Shown: one piece after another, positions 47,427 through 60,109 of the stretch
Position numbering within the stretch: the first letter of the stretch is position 1
Layout of the letters: every line of letters starts with the position of its first letter
Assembly: GCF_019320115.1 (NCBI RefSeq)
Contig: NC_089593.1
Coordinates: forward strand, 33,250,536 to 33,314,535
DNA from: Miscanthus floridulus
Lineage: Eukaryota; Streptophyta; Magnoliopsida; Poales; Poaceae
Length of the DNA: 64,000 nucleotides
Direction: 5' to 3'
Notes under the pieces: generated by a model
What the model saw: the letters and a program-made list of their open reading frames with translations, nothing else
Database searches by the model: none
What the model was told of the DNA's origin: nothing
Program-made: the position numbers and the translations under genes

Positions 47427-47756
47427 TGTCAGCAAATCATGGAAGGGAAACAGGAATCGGAGTAGGGGCGAGGCAGTAGTGCAGGAAGGATAGGAGGAAG
47501 ACGAATCTTAGTTTGCAGTTTTGGAATATTTGGTTACAAACGTCATGACTCTCTCCTAGGCTAAGACCAACACATATATGTGAAAGATACTCACGCACGC
47601 ACCCTCTACACTTACTGGGCTCACACATTCACCCATTGTGGCCCAAACACCTGGGCGCTCTTCATCTTGGCCCGATCAGGTCTTCCTCCCATCGAACCTG
47701 GCACAGAAGACTCCAGTTGCTCATTTGGCACAGAGGACTAGACCTCGGTCCTGACA
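47427..47756 (-). repeat. 3' LTR of the Reina-like element
   Basis: 330 bases, TGTCAGCAAATC…GGTCCTGACA. It matches the right LTR at roughly 93% by hand count. Confidence 0.95.
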
Positions 47757-47771
47757 ACCCCTCTCCCTTGC
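47757..47771 (-). other. Polypurine tract of the Reina-like element
   Basis: The minus strand reads aagggagaggggt directly before the 3' LTR. Confidence 0.75.
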
Positions 47772-50700
47772 GTGCCTGGATGTCCCCAGACAGTAGCGCG
47801 TGGAAATTGTTGACGAAGGTAATCAAGATCCTCCCATGTTGATAGAGATGAAGATAGCTGGGACCACTTGATCAAACCTTGACACACAGGAACCAAACCT
47901 TTGAAAATGGAGCGGCGTTGAAGAATCTTCTCAGGAATACTCCAACGAATGGAAGGAGGCAGAGTTTTCTCCACAATGTGATGACCGCCCACTGCTTTCT
48001 TGAGTTGTGAAACATGAAAAATATGGTGAATAGAAGAAGAAGAAGCAGGAAGCTCTAACTTGTAGGCGACGGACCTAATGCGCTCGATGATACGAAATGG
48101 CCCAAAAACTTGAATGCCAACTTCTGATTAGCACGATCTGCCAAAGATGACTGCACATAAGGCTATAGCTTTAGGAAAACCCATTCATCAACCTGAAACT
48201 CACGCTCAGAGCGGTGTTCATCTGCCAGCTGCTTCATGCGCTGCTTAGCTCAATAGAGATGCTTTTGACAAGTTCAGTCTCCAGGTCACGGTCATGGAGC
48301 CACTCAGACAGATCAGGGATTGGATGATCATCAGCGGCATGCAGCCCAAACTGTCGAGGAGCAAACCCATATAGCACCTCGAATGGCGAATGGCCGAGAG
48401 CAGAATGGAGTGATGTGTTATACTAGAACTCCGCCACATCAAGCAAAGAACTCCAGTGGCGAGGACAAGCATGGACATAACACTTGAGGAAAGCCTCCAA
48501 GCATTGATTGACTCTCTCTGTTTGTCCATCCGATTGTGGGTGATATGCTGAGCTCATACATAGATCAACCCCAGCCAATTTGAACAGCTCCCGCCATAAG
48601 TGACTGGTAAAGATACGATCCCGATCTGAGACGATAGCATTGGGCAACCCGTGCAACTTGTAGACTTGGGATAAAAATAGCTTAGCTACCCTAGCAGCAG
48701 TGAAAGGATGTTTAAGGCCCAGAAAATGTGCATACTTGGAAAAGGTATCCACGACAACAAGAATGCAGTTAAAGCCTCCTGACAACGGAAGACCTTCAGT
48801 GAAATCCATGGAGATCACCTGCCAGGCACGATCCGGGACCGGTAAGGGTTGTAGAAGACCAGGTAAGCGAGATCGGTCTGGCTTGGCTTGCTGACAAATT
48901 AAACAGGAACGCACAAATTCTTGGACTGCTGATTTTAAACCTGTCCAGGCAAATAGCTGCTTGATACGGTGATAAGTCACCGGAATGCCGGAGTGACCCC
49001 CTTTAGCGCTGTCATTGAGGGCAGCAATGATACGAGTCTGGAGCTCCACATTATGGCCAATCCAAACGCACTGATTGTAGCACAACAGTCCATCCCGAAA
49101 AGTGAAATGAGGTACAACAGAAGGATCAATTACCAGTTTAGCAATCAGCTGTTGCGCATGGGCATCTGATTCATAAGAAGCAGCCACCTCTTGCAACCAT
49201 TGCGGTTGAGCAACAGATACCGTGGAACACTACAGTGCTGGTACTCGAGACAAAGCATCAGCAGCGCAGTTATCCACTCCCTTGCGGTACACAATCTGGT
49301 ACTGCAATCCGAGGAGCTTAGTGAAAACCTTTTGCTACCAAGGTGTATGCAGTCGCTGCTCCGACAACTGAACCAAACTTTTCTGATCAGTCAAAATGCG
49401 GAATTCAGCATGCTATAAGTAACTGCGCTAATGATCCAGTGCCAAAAGGATAGCCAAATATTCTTTCTCGTATGTAGACAACCCTTGGGAGCGTGGACAC
49501 AAAGATTTACTAAGGAAAGCTAGCGGATGACCCTCCTGTGTAAGCACTGCACCAATGCCAATCCCGCTTGCATCTGTCTCCACACAGAATGGCTTGGAAA
49601 AGTCTGGTAAGGCCAACACTGGAGCAGACGTCAGGGCTTGCTTCAGGGTGTGAAAAGCAACATCATGAACTATCGACCATATGAACAATGCTCCTTTCTT
49701 CAGCAATTCTGTCAGAGGCCGAGAGATCACCCCAAAGTGCTTCACAAAGCGCCTGTAGTAGCCTGCTAGTCCTAAGAAGCTACGAAGCTCCTTAATGGAT
49801 GATGGTACTGGCTAATTAAGAACTGCCTGAACCTTGTCCGGATCAGTTGCCACACCCTGCTTAGAAATAACATGTCCCAAATATTTCATGTGACGTTGGG
49901 CAAAGACACATTTGGAGCGTTTAACTTGCCACTGAGCACGGCGTAAGACTTCCAACACCTGCCGAAGATGGACCAAATGTTCTTCAAGCGACCGACTGTA
50001 AATGAGGATATCATCAAAGAAAACCAAAACTCCCTTGCGAAGCAATGGTGTCAGAGTAGTGTTCATCGCTTTCTGGAAAGTGGTCGGTGCCCCAGTGAGT
50101 CCAAATGCCATGACTCGGAACTCATACTGACCCAAGTGGGTTTGGAAAGCTGTTTTTGGTTCTTCACCCGGCTGCAAACAGATTTGGTGATAGCCGGCTA
50201 TGAGATCCAGACAAGTAAACCATGAGGCATGAGTCAGCTCATCTAGTAACTCCTCGGGATATTTGGCCTTAGCAGTAATCGCGTTCAAGTGTCGAAAATC
50301 CACACAAAATCGGAATGACCCATCCTTCTTCTTGACAAGTAATACATAGGAAGAGAACGGACTGTTACTAGGTTGAATAATGCCAGACTTGAGCATATCT
50401 ATTACTTGCCTCTCAATTTCATCCTTGACAGCGGGCGGGTAGTGATAAGGGCGAACTTGCACGGGCGAGGCCCCTGGAATAAGGGCAATAGCATGATCAA
50501 AAGGCCGTGCAGGAGGGTAACCAGTTGGAGGAGCAAAAACTGACTCAAACTCTTGCAATATTTTAGACACTGCTGGATGAACAGAAGTCGGTTGAGAGGT
50601 GTCTTCAGCTGACACAATAGTCACTTGGATAACTGATCCCTCCGGTAACGCTATCAACTTTCCTTACAAGCGAACCATTGTCTGGCCATGAGGAATCAAG

Positions 50701-52514
50701 AGCCACTTGTGCTGCCAGTCAATCTGCATGGGGCTATGATGTGCCAACCAGTCCATTCCGAGAATCATATCATATGATGGCATAGGCAAAGCCAAGATAG
50801 CTGAACTAAACTAACACTGTTGCACTTCCCAAGAGATATCACTAAAAAACTATGGGCACTCAACGATGCTACCATTAGCAATCCGAACTCGAGGTGGAAC
50901 TACCAGAGATTGGCCACCAGTTAACTTACTTGCTAAATTAGTGCCGACGAATGAGCAAGAACTGCCAGAATCCACCAAAATCTAAACTGGAATACCCTGG
51001 ACCATGCCCTCCAAATGGATAGACCTAACTGGAGTGGGAGTAGCAACTGACGCTAGCACTTGGACAGCAAAAACTTGTGCAGAATCATCCTCAGTGGTAG
51101 CGTCATCAACACAGTTAGATTCATCAGTATTGCACATCTCCCAAAACTCTTGTAGAGCGTGCAACTGAAGAGCTTCAGGACATTTGTGGTCGTGAGACCA
51201 TTTCTCCCCACAGCAAACACATAAGCCACGGGCATGCCTGTAAGACCGCAGCATGTTCAACTTGTCCTCCACTCCATGGGGCTGGCGGTCATCAGCTTGA
51301 GCCCCACCCGCAGCTGCCCGATTGCCACGATTAGGAGCGGTGGCCGGCGGCAGCATGGGCAGAGACTTGGACGCCGACTTCCTCTGCCCAGGATCCACCA
51401 GTTGTTCCTGCAACAAGGCGAGAACACAGGTAGCATCCACAGTAGAAGGGCGTTGCATATGCACAGCAGAACGGATGTCATCCCTCAACCCATCCACAAA
51501 GCGCATAGCATAAAATAGGGGATCTGTAGTTTTACCATAAGCTATGAGTTGATCTACCAAACCAGTAAACCTATCTACATACTCCTGAACACTCCCCGTT
51601 TGACGTATGTGAAACAACTGGCGAATCAACAGCTCATACTGATCCCGACCAAAATGATCTAGAACCAACTTACAAAACTCCTCCCAGCTAACCTTCTTCA
51701 CCTTTGGATCGAAGGACTGTAGCCAGCGAGATGCAGCGCCTGTCATCCGCATCGTGGCTACACGAATCCATTGACTGGGCTCAACAGAATACATGTTGTA
51801 ATAATCATCACAATGACTGAGCCACAACTTTGGATCCTCCCCATCAAAAACTGGAAAATCCATCTTCGGTAACTTACTACTAGAATACCAAGGCCCCCAA
51901 TGCGCGCGATGCTCATGCGGCACACCCTCAACACCAGAAAACTCTCGATCCCCCACGTCCAATGCTGAACTAGAGAGAGACCGATGCAGGACAAACTGAT
52001 GGGTGGGCTGGGGAAGGGAGTGGGTGGTGGGCTTACCCTTGACCAAGGGTTGAGCCATGGACTCGAACCCCCAGTGCTGATGTGCAATGTCGTGCCCAAC
52101 AAACGGGCCGATGGCCTGGTGCCCGGCAGATGATGTCGCCGTGGCCACCACGGGTTGGGACTTCAGGACACCATCGGTGGTCGCCGGCTCCGAGTCAAGC
52201 ACCACACGACTCATAGTTTTGCAAAGGGCAGTCATCTATTCGCATAACTGCTCCACCACCATGTCGGACTTACGGATCGCACCCAACTCCGAGCGCAGCT
52301 CCACCACAGACGCATCCACCTTGAGCTTCCATTCGTCGAACACCTTGGTGGCATCCTCCAATCGGGTGAATCGATCCACGATGGAGTGCTCCACAGACCC
52401 GATCCACTTGCCCAGCGATGCCTCCACCTCCCCTATGCGCCTGCCGAGGGATGATTCGAGGGAGGTCTTCACGGACTTGAGCTCATCCAGTAGAAGCTTG
52501 GTTTTGGGATCCAT
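47772..52514 (-). pseudogene. Gag-Pol polyprotein of the Reina-like element with chromodomain
   Basis: I start at the Met at 52514 ('MDPKTKLLLDELK') because the frame upstream overlaps the PBS. Gag: coiled coil, then 'FPVFDGEDPKLWL', with a knuckle 'CVCCGEKWSHDHKC' near 51190. Protease 'ILVDSGSSCSF' near 50970. RT 50657-49812 with 'FFDDILIYS'. RNase H 49745-49428 ('VETDASGIGIGAVL'). Integrase about 49196-48423: zinc region, 'MDFTEGLP', 'IVSDRDRIFTS', 'QTERVNQCLE'. Chromodomain about 47890-47790 ('EKILQRR', 'WEDLDYLRQQFP'). Stops at about 52235, 50981, 50865, 50817, 50658, 49811, 49427, 49231 and 48422 fall at Gln or Trp codons. Catalytic residues remain, so only stops disable it. Confidence 0.9.
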
Positions 52515-52604
52515 GGCACTGAGATGCTTATGGAACCAGGTGAAATAGTCGTGAATGATCTCGTGAGGTTCCAGGATGGGGATAGGATAGATCGGCCAAG
52601 GAAC

Positions 52605-52622
52605 GATAGGCTCTGGATACCA
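52605..52622 (-). other. Primer-binding site of the Reina-like element
   Basis: The minus strand reads TGGTATCCAGAGCCTATC a few bases inside the 5' LTR, resembling the initiator-tRNA-Met-type primer site with one extra base. Confidence 0.75.
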
Positions 52623-52625
52623 ATT

Positions 52626-52955
52626 TGTCAGCAAATCGGGGAAGGGAAAGAGGAATTGGAGCAGGGGTGAGGCAGTAGAGCAAGAAGGATAGGAGGAAGA
52701 CGAATCTTAGTTTGCAGTTTTGGAATATTTGGTTACAAACGTCATGACCCTCTCCTAGGCTGAGACCAACACATATATGTTAAAGATACTCACGCACGCA
52801 CCCGCTACGCTTACTGGGCTCACATATTCACCCATTGTGGCCCAAACACCCGGGCACTCTTCATCTTGGCCTGATCAGGTCTTCCTCCCGCCGAGCCCGG
52901 CACAGAAGACTCCAGTTGATCATTTGGCACAGAGGACTGGACCTCGGTCCTGACA
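52626..52955 (-). repeat. 5' LTR of the Reina-like element
   Basis: 330 bases, TGTCAGCAAATC…GGTCCTGACA, next to the PBS. Confidence 0.95.
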
Positions 52956-53179
52956 AGCAACGTAGGGGCGATGGAGGCGAGCAATCATCTGTGGCTTCTC
53001 GTCGCTAGCCAAAGGGCCCCACCGTGGTGCCGCACGCGCTCGCGACTAGAGCGGGCGTCACTTCCACGTGCCGCGCGCGCGATCGTTAGAGAAAGGGAGA
53101 CGGGCAGCGACAGGGGCTTCATCTGTTGTGGCTAATGAGCGGGGCCTAGAAGCCATATAGGGGCATGCACCTCCATGTG

Positions 53180-53370
53180 GATTTTTTTTATTTTTAACAC
53201 TTTTTTAAACTAATTTTAAATCTAACACTGTTTTAATTTTTTTCCCAAACTAACACTTTTGGCCGCGCCTATTTCCCTGGCGTGGCGAAACGCCTATGCC
53301 GCGCCATGCATGGTGGCGTGGCAAGAGGGGTGACATGGCGATGATCGGGGCGCTGACTGGTGACATGGCA
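53180..53370 (+). repeat. Left terminal inverted repeat of the MULE
   Basis: It begins gattttttttatttttaaca and continues through 'ctaattttaaatctaacactg', 'ccgcgcctatttccct' and 'gccgcgccatgcatggtgg'. The right end holds the complement with small differences. It probably contains the promoter for the plus-strand gene 560 bases further in. Confidence 0.9.
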
Positions 53371-53933
53371 GGGTCTGCCGCACCACCGATCTTGGCGCGA
53401 CAGTGACACGCCCTGATCAGTGGCGCGGCAGAGCCGTCTAAAAGGGCCGTGGCCTAGTCCCACCTGCCTTCGCGCCTTCACCTACCTGTCCGCCTGTCCG
53501 CCGCGCCTGCCCGCCGCCCTGCCTGCCCGCCTACCTGTCTGCCACTCCCAAGTGCTGTCGGTGCCCGGGCCTCTGTTTCCGCCTCCCTCCCTCCCTTCCC
53601 TTCCATTCCCTATCTGCCTCCATCCCTCCTTGACCTCGTTCAAGGTAATGATGCACTTTTTATTTTCGTTTGAATGCTAGATTGAAATATTATGAATGGG
53701 AGTTATGGTTAGGAGGAAAATTACGTTTGGGAACTATGGGCTATGGTATAGAGGAAGATATTAGTTTGATTTTGTCGATGTTAAGGTTAATTATTTAGTT
53801 AGAAGTATGTTTACCATGTATATTTTTGTTGCTATAAGTGTTGGTTATATTATTTGAGTTGCAATGCAAATGAATATATTTTACATTAATTTGCGATGTT
53901 TTGATTGATGTTTAATTTGAACCGTTTTGTTAG
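53371..53933. other. Leader region of the plus-strand MULE gene
   Basis: A C-rich stretch (53455-53640, Pro/Leu spurious frames) gives way to AT-rich sequence. It ends 'ttgttag' before ATG 53934, which could be a 3' splice site of a leader intron. Confidence 0.45.
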
Positions 53934-55841
53934 ATGGAAGACATGTTTCGGGAGCAGTTGTGGCGAAAACGGGGTCATCCTAGAGAATTGTACCTCGACG
54001 AGTCTAGCAAAGATGCCCTCGTCCCTCCTGACCTCCCTATCCCAAACTGTGACTGTGGTCGTTCGGCCGACGTGTTTCAATCGAGACATCCGGACACAGC
54101 GGCTCGTTGCTTCTACACATGCAGTTGTTTTAATGTAAGTAATTGTTTCTGTATGTTTTTTTCTTCATTTGTATTACTAGGTTACTAATATTTTGTTGGA
54201 ATTTTGTTGTGTAGGCCCATGAGAGGCGCTTTTTCTTTCAATGGATCGACGGTGCAGATAAGTTTGACCCCAGGTACCTCCTTTTTGATGATTGGTGGAG
54301 AGGGCGACATCCACGAGAGCACTTCGAGTGGTGGGTTCCACCTCCCCCTAACCCCCTCCAATGATGGCTAAGGAGAAGCACTTAGCCGTAGTTAGACGAC
54401 TCGAGGAACCTTCTCTATGCGATTGCGGAGATCGAGCTATGATAAACCCTGAGAATACGTTGGAGTTTGTGTGTCCAAACAAGCATGAAGTAAGTGCAAA
54501 GTGTATGTGTTGAAATGTTGAGCTATATGTGTTCATGTACTAATGTCACCTTATTTAGGTGTTTTCAATGGCGAAGTGTCGTTTCAAGGAGTGGTTGTAT
54601 GGTCCTAAGAACCAATGGCCGGAAGAACCGCCAAAGGTTAAGGAAAAGAAGAAAGAAAGGGTAATTTACAAAGCACCTCCTATCATGTGCGAATGTGGTG
54701 TTAAATCCAACTATGACCTAGTCCCTTCGGAGCTTGGAATAGGCCATTATTGTGGCCATATGGTTGACTATGATGAGGTTGGTTATTTTTGTGGTAAACA
54801 TGAAATCGTATTTTGTTTCTTTTGCTAAGACATATATGATATAATTTTTCGTTTGAATAGAGCACTAGGAAATGCAGGTGGGAATGTTATGATGGTCAAG
54901 CTAAGTTCTTGGATGAACTAAAGGGGAGGCAAGTAATTGCACGGAAGAGGGGATATGGATCTGACTACGTCAACCTATTCGGTAAACATCACAAAGACAA
55001 GATGCGTGAGTTTGCTAGACAGCGCGGTATTCGTAACCCGATCGATGTTGGGCTTGACAAATGGGGATTGGAGAGACAGAGGGTGTTAGAGGTGGAGAGA
55101 GAGCAAGCAAGGAGGCAAGGGAAGAGACAAGAGTACAGATGTAGGTCTTGAACGAGCAAGTTGTTGCATTATGTGCCAGTGAGTGCTTGAAAGCCATTTT
55201 TCGTTGCCTAATTTTAAATGTAATATAATCGTGTTGCTAACTGATTGCATTTTATACATGAAGGGATTGGATACAGCGAGGACCATGATGGAGAGGTGGC
55301 TCGTGCAAGGTATGAGGAAAAGAAGTTAGATGAGCACAGAACGTGAGCTGGTCGCACCGTTCAATCACCGATTGTGTTGTCTGATGAGGGGGACGAGGAT
55401 GAGGACGACACTGCCAGTCTGAGTGAGCTCATCGCTCTAGCAGAGGCGGGCATTCAGGAGGAGGAGGCCAAGGATGACACTGGCAGACTCAGTGAGCTCA
55501 TCGCTCTTGCTGAGGCGGGCTTGTAGGCGGAGGAGGCTGAGGACGACACTGCCAGACTAAGCGAGCTCATCGCTCTAGCAGAGGCAGGCTTGCAGGCGGA
55601 GGAGGATGACGACACGTTCTATATGCGACATGTAGGTTAGAACAATGTAGGTGAGCCTAGCCACATGAACGAGGAGGAAGAGAACGCGTTCTTGTCTCTG
55701 GCCGCAGATGAAGCGGAGGCCGCTTACTATAGGCGAAAGGCAGATTAGGGCAATGCAGGTGACCCTAGCCACAGCAACAGGGTTGTGGTAGAGGATTGGT
55801 ACTCGGACGACGAGTTGCTTACTCAATATGTTTCTGACTGA
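53934..55841 (+). pseudogene. Unrecognised second gene of the MULE: three Cys-pair zinc-binding modules and an acidic repeat tail
   Basis: Exons 53934-54134, 54215-54489, 54559-54777, 54861-55140 and 55264-55841 join in phase with GT-AG introns. Module 1 'NCDCGRSAD…CFYTCSCF', module 2 'LCDCGDRAM…FVCPNKHE' and module 3 'MCECGVKSN…HYCGHM…CRWECYDG' each start Cys-x-Cys-Gly, like GRF-type zinc fingers. A Lys/Arg-rich helix follows ('KWGLERQRVLEVEREQARRQ'), then an acidic C-terminus with three 'LSELIALAEAG' repeats (about 55420, 55492, 55560). Each Cys-x-Cys-Gly module lies within its own exon. Damage: a one-base shift near 54361 and stops in the last exon. It occupies the mudrB position, but I see no mudrB similarity. 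A DNA- or partner-binding accessory protein is my inference. Confidence 0.7.
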
Positions 55842-56864
55842 GGGTTTTTGATTGCACCATCTGTTAGTTCCGTGCTTTATTAATGATCAATGTAGCTATG
55901 TACTAGAACTTTCATTGTGTTGTCTTGTTTTCCTTTTGAGCTATTGATGTATTGTACCCATGTATCATATACTCGGATTACCCATGGTCGATCTTAAGTG
56001 ATCCCATCCATTTGTGACCCTCTGAGCCATCCGTTTGTCGCTCTCCGATGCATCCAAGTGTTTTTAATAATAGCGAATGCATTGAGAATTTCTAAAATGA
56101 ATAAAATCGAGTGAAATTATTTCGAATACGGTTGGCTGGCATATATATCTTGCATGTTTCCCATGTATTTAAAAATAGTAGCGTGTAATTTATGTTATTA
56201 GCATCAGATCAATGTAAAATAACTAGGCCTACGGCGCGGCACGTTTGGCAGATCTATGTTCTCGTTTGGCACGCAATCCTAAGCCCAAGTTCTATCGCGC
56301 CATACCCCACGGCGCGGCATTGACGCGCCAAGGCCCACGGCGCAGCAGGACCTGGACACAGATAGAAGTCGACCAGCCTCAATTCCAATTGAACAGGAGC
56401 TGCTGTCGATGCTGTAAACAACTACAAGTGCTGCCGCGACGCATTGAAACGAATATGAAGCAAATAATAGGAGTCCGTGCGCAAGTTGACAAGTTGCGAC
56501 TTAACATTTTAATTGGTTCATGAGTCTGCAAGTTTTGGATGGCAATATTCGTTCGACATAACCAACTAAGTCCCAGGAGTATAAGGATCCCTCGGACGCC
56601 TCTGTCTCTTCGGATTTGTAGGCAACACAGTGGGAGTGTAGCCAACATCGGTGTGGGGTCTTCAAAGGAGGCAAGGGCACCTTTGCGTCGGTGTTAGTCA
56701 AGAAGTGTGCTCAGTGCAGGTCATCGTACTCCACCTCAAGAAGGGGGTACAACTGATGCTGCGTGGGAGGGGCCATCCTGTTACAAATTGATAAACAAAG
56801 GGTTACAATATTCAAATTAACAATATTCAAATTAACATTATGTAGCATTGCAAAATTTGAACTT
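55842..56864. other. Intergenic region between the convergent MULE genes
   Basis: 3' ends of both genes. It contains 'ggcgcggca' words (56234, 56311, with variants) like those in the terminal repeats. No supported coding sequence, no clear AATAAA. Confidence 0.5.
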
Positions 56865-59624
56865 CTATGTATGGACCTGCTGCCCTCGTCTTCTATGCCT
56901 GCTAGCCTTGTGACCAGGGTCTTTGCAAATGGAGCAAAGATTCCTGCCATGGGTCTTGTTGAAGTCTCCCCCTCCGTACATGTCTTCGTAATACCCTCTC
57001 ATAGCGTCCATGTCCCCCTTGAGTCACTTCTTCTTGCTCCTACCCTTTCCTACCTTCATTAGATCCGGATGCGGCACGTAGTCATAACCATTATAAGGTG
57101 GCCACTATGTCAGGTCAAGGTATGGCTCGAAGCTCATCTCCCAAATACTAACAGTGTTCAAACGGAGATACAAGGGTGACATATATGGCAGATCCTCATA
57201 GTTGTACCCGTGAACCTTGCAGGTCGTGATCATATGAGAGCAAGGGGCATGCATGATCTGAGGGACAACTGCACTCTACCTTTTCAAGATCAACTCGGTA
57301 GTTTCGTCCACCATAACGTTCACCGCCCAAGCTTGTGCCACCCTTGCCCCGTACACTAAAGATATGGTGGCAGGGTCCATACGGCTCGGCGGTGTGCTGC
57401 TTGGCCAATTCCTCGGCCTCCTTCAAATGTTCTGCTCTGGCCTTTCCAAAACGCCCCTGCTCAGCTATATTCCTCTATGCAAGTTCCCACCTCTTGACAA
57501 AATATTCGTTGCACTTATGAAAGGAGAACTCAACAATTCCAGGCACAGGCAACGATCGAACTCCGGTGAACACACGGTTGAAGGACTCCGAGGAGTTAGT
57601 GGTCATGATGCCATACCTAAAACCCCCCTTGTCATATGCTAACGCCCACCGAGCCTTCTGTTCCATCTGCGCCTCTAACCAGGCCTTTCCCGCTTCATTT
57701 ATCCTCTTGTCTAGTTCTCTCTTTGTCTCCTTGAACTGGTGCTCTGTACATACACAACATAGAGCCTTTACCTTGTCACATACCTCCTGCTTCCTCTGAC
57801 GCCGCCATAAATTAGCGACAAAGTGTCTCATGCACCATCTATGCACTAGAGGCGGGAACCCATCTATATGCTCAGCTGCAGCATTAAGAAGCCCTGGGTG
57901 ACGGTCCGAGATCAAACATATAGTCCAAGATGGGCCTAGCACTTGTACACGTAGAAGCCGCATGAACCATGACCATGATTCATTGTTCTCTCCCTCTGCC
58001 AAAGCAAATGCCATGGGTACTATCTGGTCCTCAGGATCAATAGCAGCAGCCATCATCAAGGTGCCCCTGTACTTTCCTGTCAGGAAAGTACCATCAACAA
58101 GTATAACTGGCCAACAAAACTGGAATGCATGTTCCGTTTGCGCGAACGACCAGAACACACGATAGAGGACATGCCTCAACGGGTCCCGAAAACACATCCC
58201 TCCGGTGTCCACAAACCATTTCAAGCCAGGGCTATAGTAATGCATTGCACATAAGATGCGGGGCACCCTGTTGTATGCTTCCTCTCAACTACCCCAACGA
58301 ATCGCCAGGGCAATTTGCTTAGCACGCCAAGCCTTTCCGTACTTCACATCGTACTTAACGAATCCAGATATGAACTGTTGTAAAGAAGACACCAAAATGT
58401 CGTTATTGTCATCAATGAGCCCCAATATACGATGGGCAAGGTAACGTGTAGTGAGCTACTGATGATTTTCCTTCCCCCTATTTGTTAGGCAAGTGTGGGG
58501 TTTGACAACTTTACTTATCCTCCACTTGCCATCACTCTGTCTCTTTCATGCATTTAACCTCCACATACAACCATTTTTGCATATCACGTGGTACCTCAAC
58601 TCTTGGTCCGAATGAGTGACGCTGTACGGCCTATGGTGATACACAGCATAGTCTGAAGGAAGAGCTTCATCTCTGACATTGTATTAAATATCATCCCCTT
58701 CCTAAGGGTTTCTTTCTCATGGTCATACAATGATTTCCTACATATCTGGAGACCAGTGTCACAAACGGTCATATCCATCATGCTGACATCCCTATAGTTC
58801 GGAATGCCCCTGAAAGGTACGTTCATCGACCTTAGTTGCTCAAGCTCAGTCGCTGTGTAAGGTGGTGGTGGAACATACTGCTTTGCTTTGCTAATTCTGC
58901 CCCATGAATCATAGGGGGTATCATCTGCTGGCAAATCTGTGACTAGTCTACCCTGAGCCTGGATAGCATGCAGAACCTCAGTTGGTACTGGTAATGGCAT
59001 ACCATGAACAGGTACTGGCATGGCATCAACCAATATGGGCAAAGCATGTCTATCTCCCTGGTCACCATCTGAATCGTCCAAATCACTGCTAACTACATCA
59101 CCGATCCTATCCTCCTCCTCCTGCTCCTCCTCTTCCAGTTCGAACTTGTTCACATCGAAATCATTGCTTATATAGCCTACTTTACTTGAATGAAACTGCT
59201 CCTTCGTCAACTGATCGTCCAAATCCATGTTACCCTGAGCTGCTTCCCCTTCGACCCCCAATTCTTGCTCATTGACTCCAACACCGTCAATGGACGGCCT
59301 GTCCTGGACACCCTGCATCCTGTACCCATTCTCTACCACAACATCCTCAGCCATGGGCACATTGGAACCTTGGAGCACCCTAGTGTAGCGGGACCAGTGA
59401 GCAGGGTCGCGCAAGGGCATGAGGACAGTGTGTGCCCTAGTCTTCCCAGTATCAAACCTCCCCTTCAGTGTGAAATCACCGCCAAACTTTGCATTCAAAC
59501 GGACACAAAGGTCGTTGAAGCTAGGAGGTTCATCAAACCATTCCAATTCTTCTTCTATATCCTCAAACATACCATCTTCTCTCCTAACACTTCCTCCGTA
59601 AAAAACTCTAACACAACAATTCAT
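56865..59624 (-). pseudogene. MURA-type transposase of the MULE
   Basis: The frame starts at 59624 ('MNCCVRVFYGGSVRRED'). The N-terminal part is acidic ('FELEEEEQEEEDRIGD'). A MuDR DNA-binding region begins 'KGMIFNTMSEMKLFLQ' near 58690. The MULE DDE region (58266-57475) has 'PVILVDGTFLTGKY' and 'CLISDRHPGLLNAA', then 'WCMRHFVANLW'. A SWIM-type zinc finger ('VECSCPSD…HSCSHM') lies near 57270-57180, and a knuckle 'CSICKDPGHKASRH' near 56900 lacks its last Cys. It would cut and paste the element at its terminal repeats. Damage: a one-base loss near 58655 and several stops, mostly TGG-to-TGA or CAG-to-TAG. Stop at 56865. Confidence 0.9.
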
Positions 59625-60109
59625 CTACAAAAGCATTTCAAGAAACTTCATCAATTCATCGAAATCATCGTGCTTAATATCCATAGTAATATTAATACCT
59701 ATTCTAACTGTACTATCTATACTAAGTAACTTTACCATCTATACTAACTTACTATATTGCCTATACTAACTAAACAAACTAACTTTACTAACTATACTAA
59801 CTATATTTTACTAATTATACTAACTTTATTTATTTTACTAACTTACTATACTAACAATGTCGATTCAATCAACAAATACACTAGGGGACTACCTCTCGGC
59901 AGCGGCGCTCGTCCTCGCGGCGGTGGCGCGCTAGACCAGGCCGGGAGGCACGGGCGCTGGCCTCGGCGGCGGCGGTGGGTGGACATGGGATAGAGAGAAG
60001 GGCGTGCGGCAGTTGGGAGCGGTGTACAATGCGGCAGTTAGGGCGGCGGCGCGGCAGTGAGGGCGGTGGCGGGCGCGGTGGGCAGCCGCCGTGCATGGCC
60101 GGTCGTCGC
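59625..60109. other. Leader and promoter side of the MURA gene
   Basis: The stretch has a repetitive 'actaacttta/ctatactaact' region at 59700-59860 (degenerate 10-mer-like tandem) and then GC-rich sequence merging into the terminal repeat. No coding sequence supported. Confidence 0.5.

Larger units (their letters stand above)
47427..52955 (-). mobile_element. Complete chromovirus-type gypsy retrotransposon (Reina-like), 5.5 kb
   Basis: Two 330-base LTRs (47427-47756 and 52626-52955) are bounded by TGTCAG and CTGACA. The 5-bp target duplication AGCAA flanks both sides (47422-47426 and 52956-52960). In minus orientation the PBS, gag, protease, RT, RNase H, integrase, chromodomain and polypurine tract follow in order. 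Short LTRs, small size and a C-terminal chromodomain fit the Reina clade. By hand alignment the LTRs differ at about 23 of 330 positions, mostly transitions, so it is an old insertion. The coding region has about eight stops. Confidence 0.95.

Noticed and set aside
45018..47435. About twenty overlapping ORFs in the GC-rich region
   Set aside because: Mutually overlapping on both strands, Arg/Pro/Ala-rich, no domain, no consistent intron pattern.
52087..52548. 153-codon plus-strand ORF
   Set aside because: Antisense to the gag of the Reina-like element, which has the better-supported frame.
59190..59729. 179-codon plus-strand ORF
   Set aside because: Antisense to the acidic N-terminal region of the MURA transposase.
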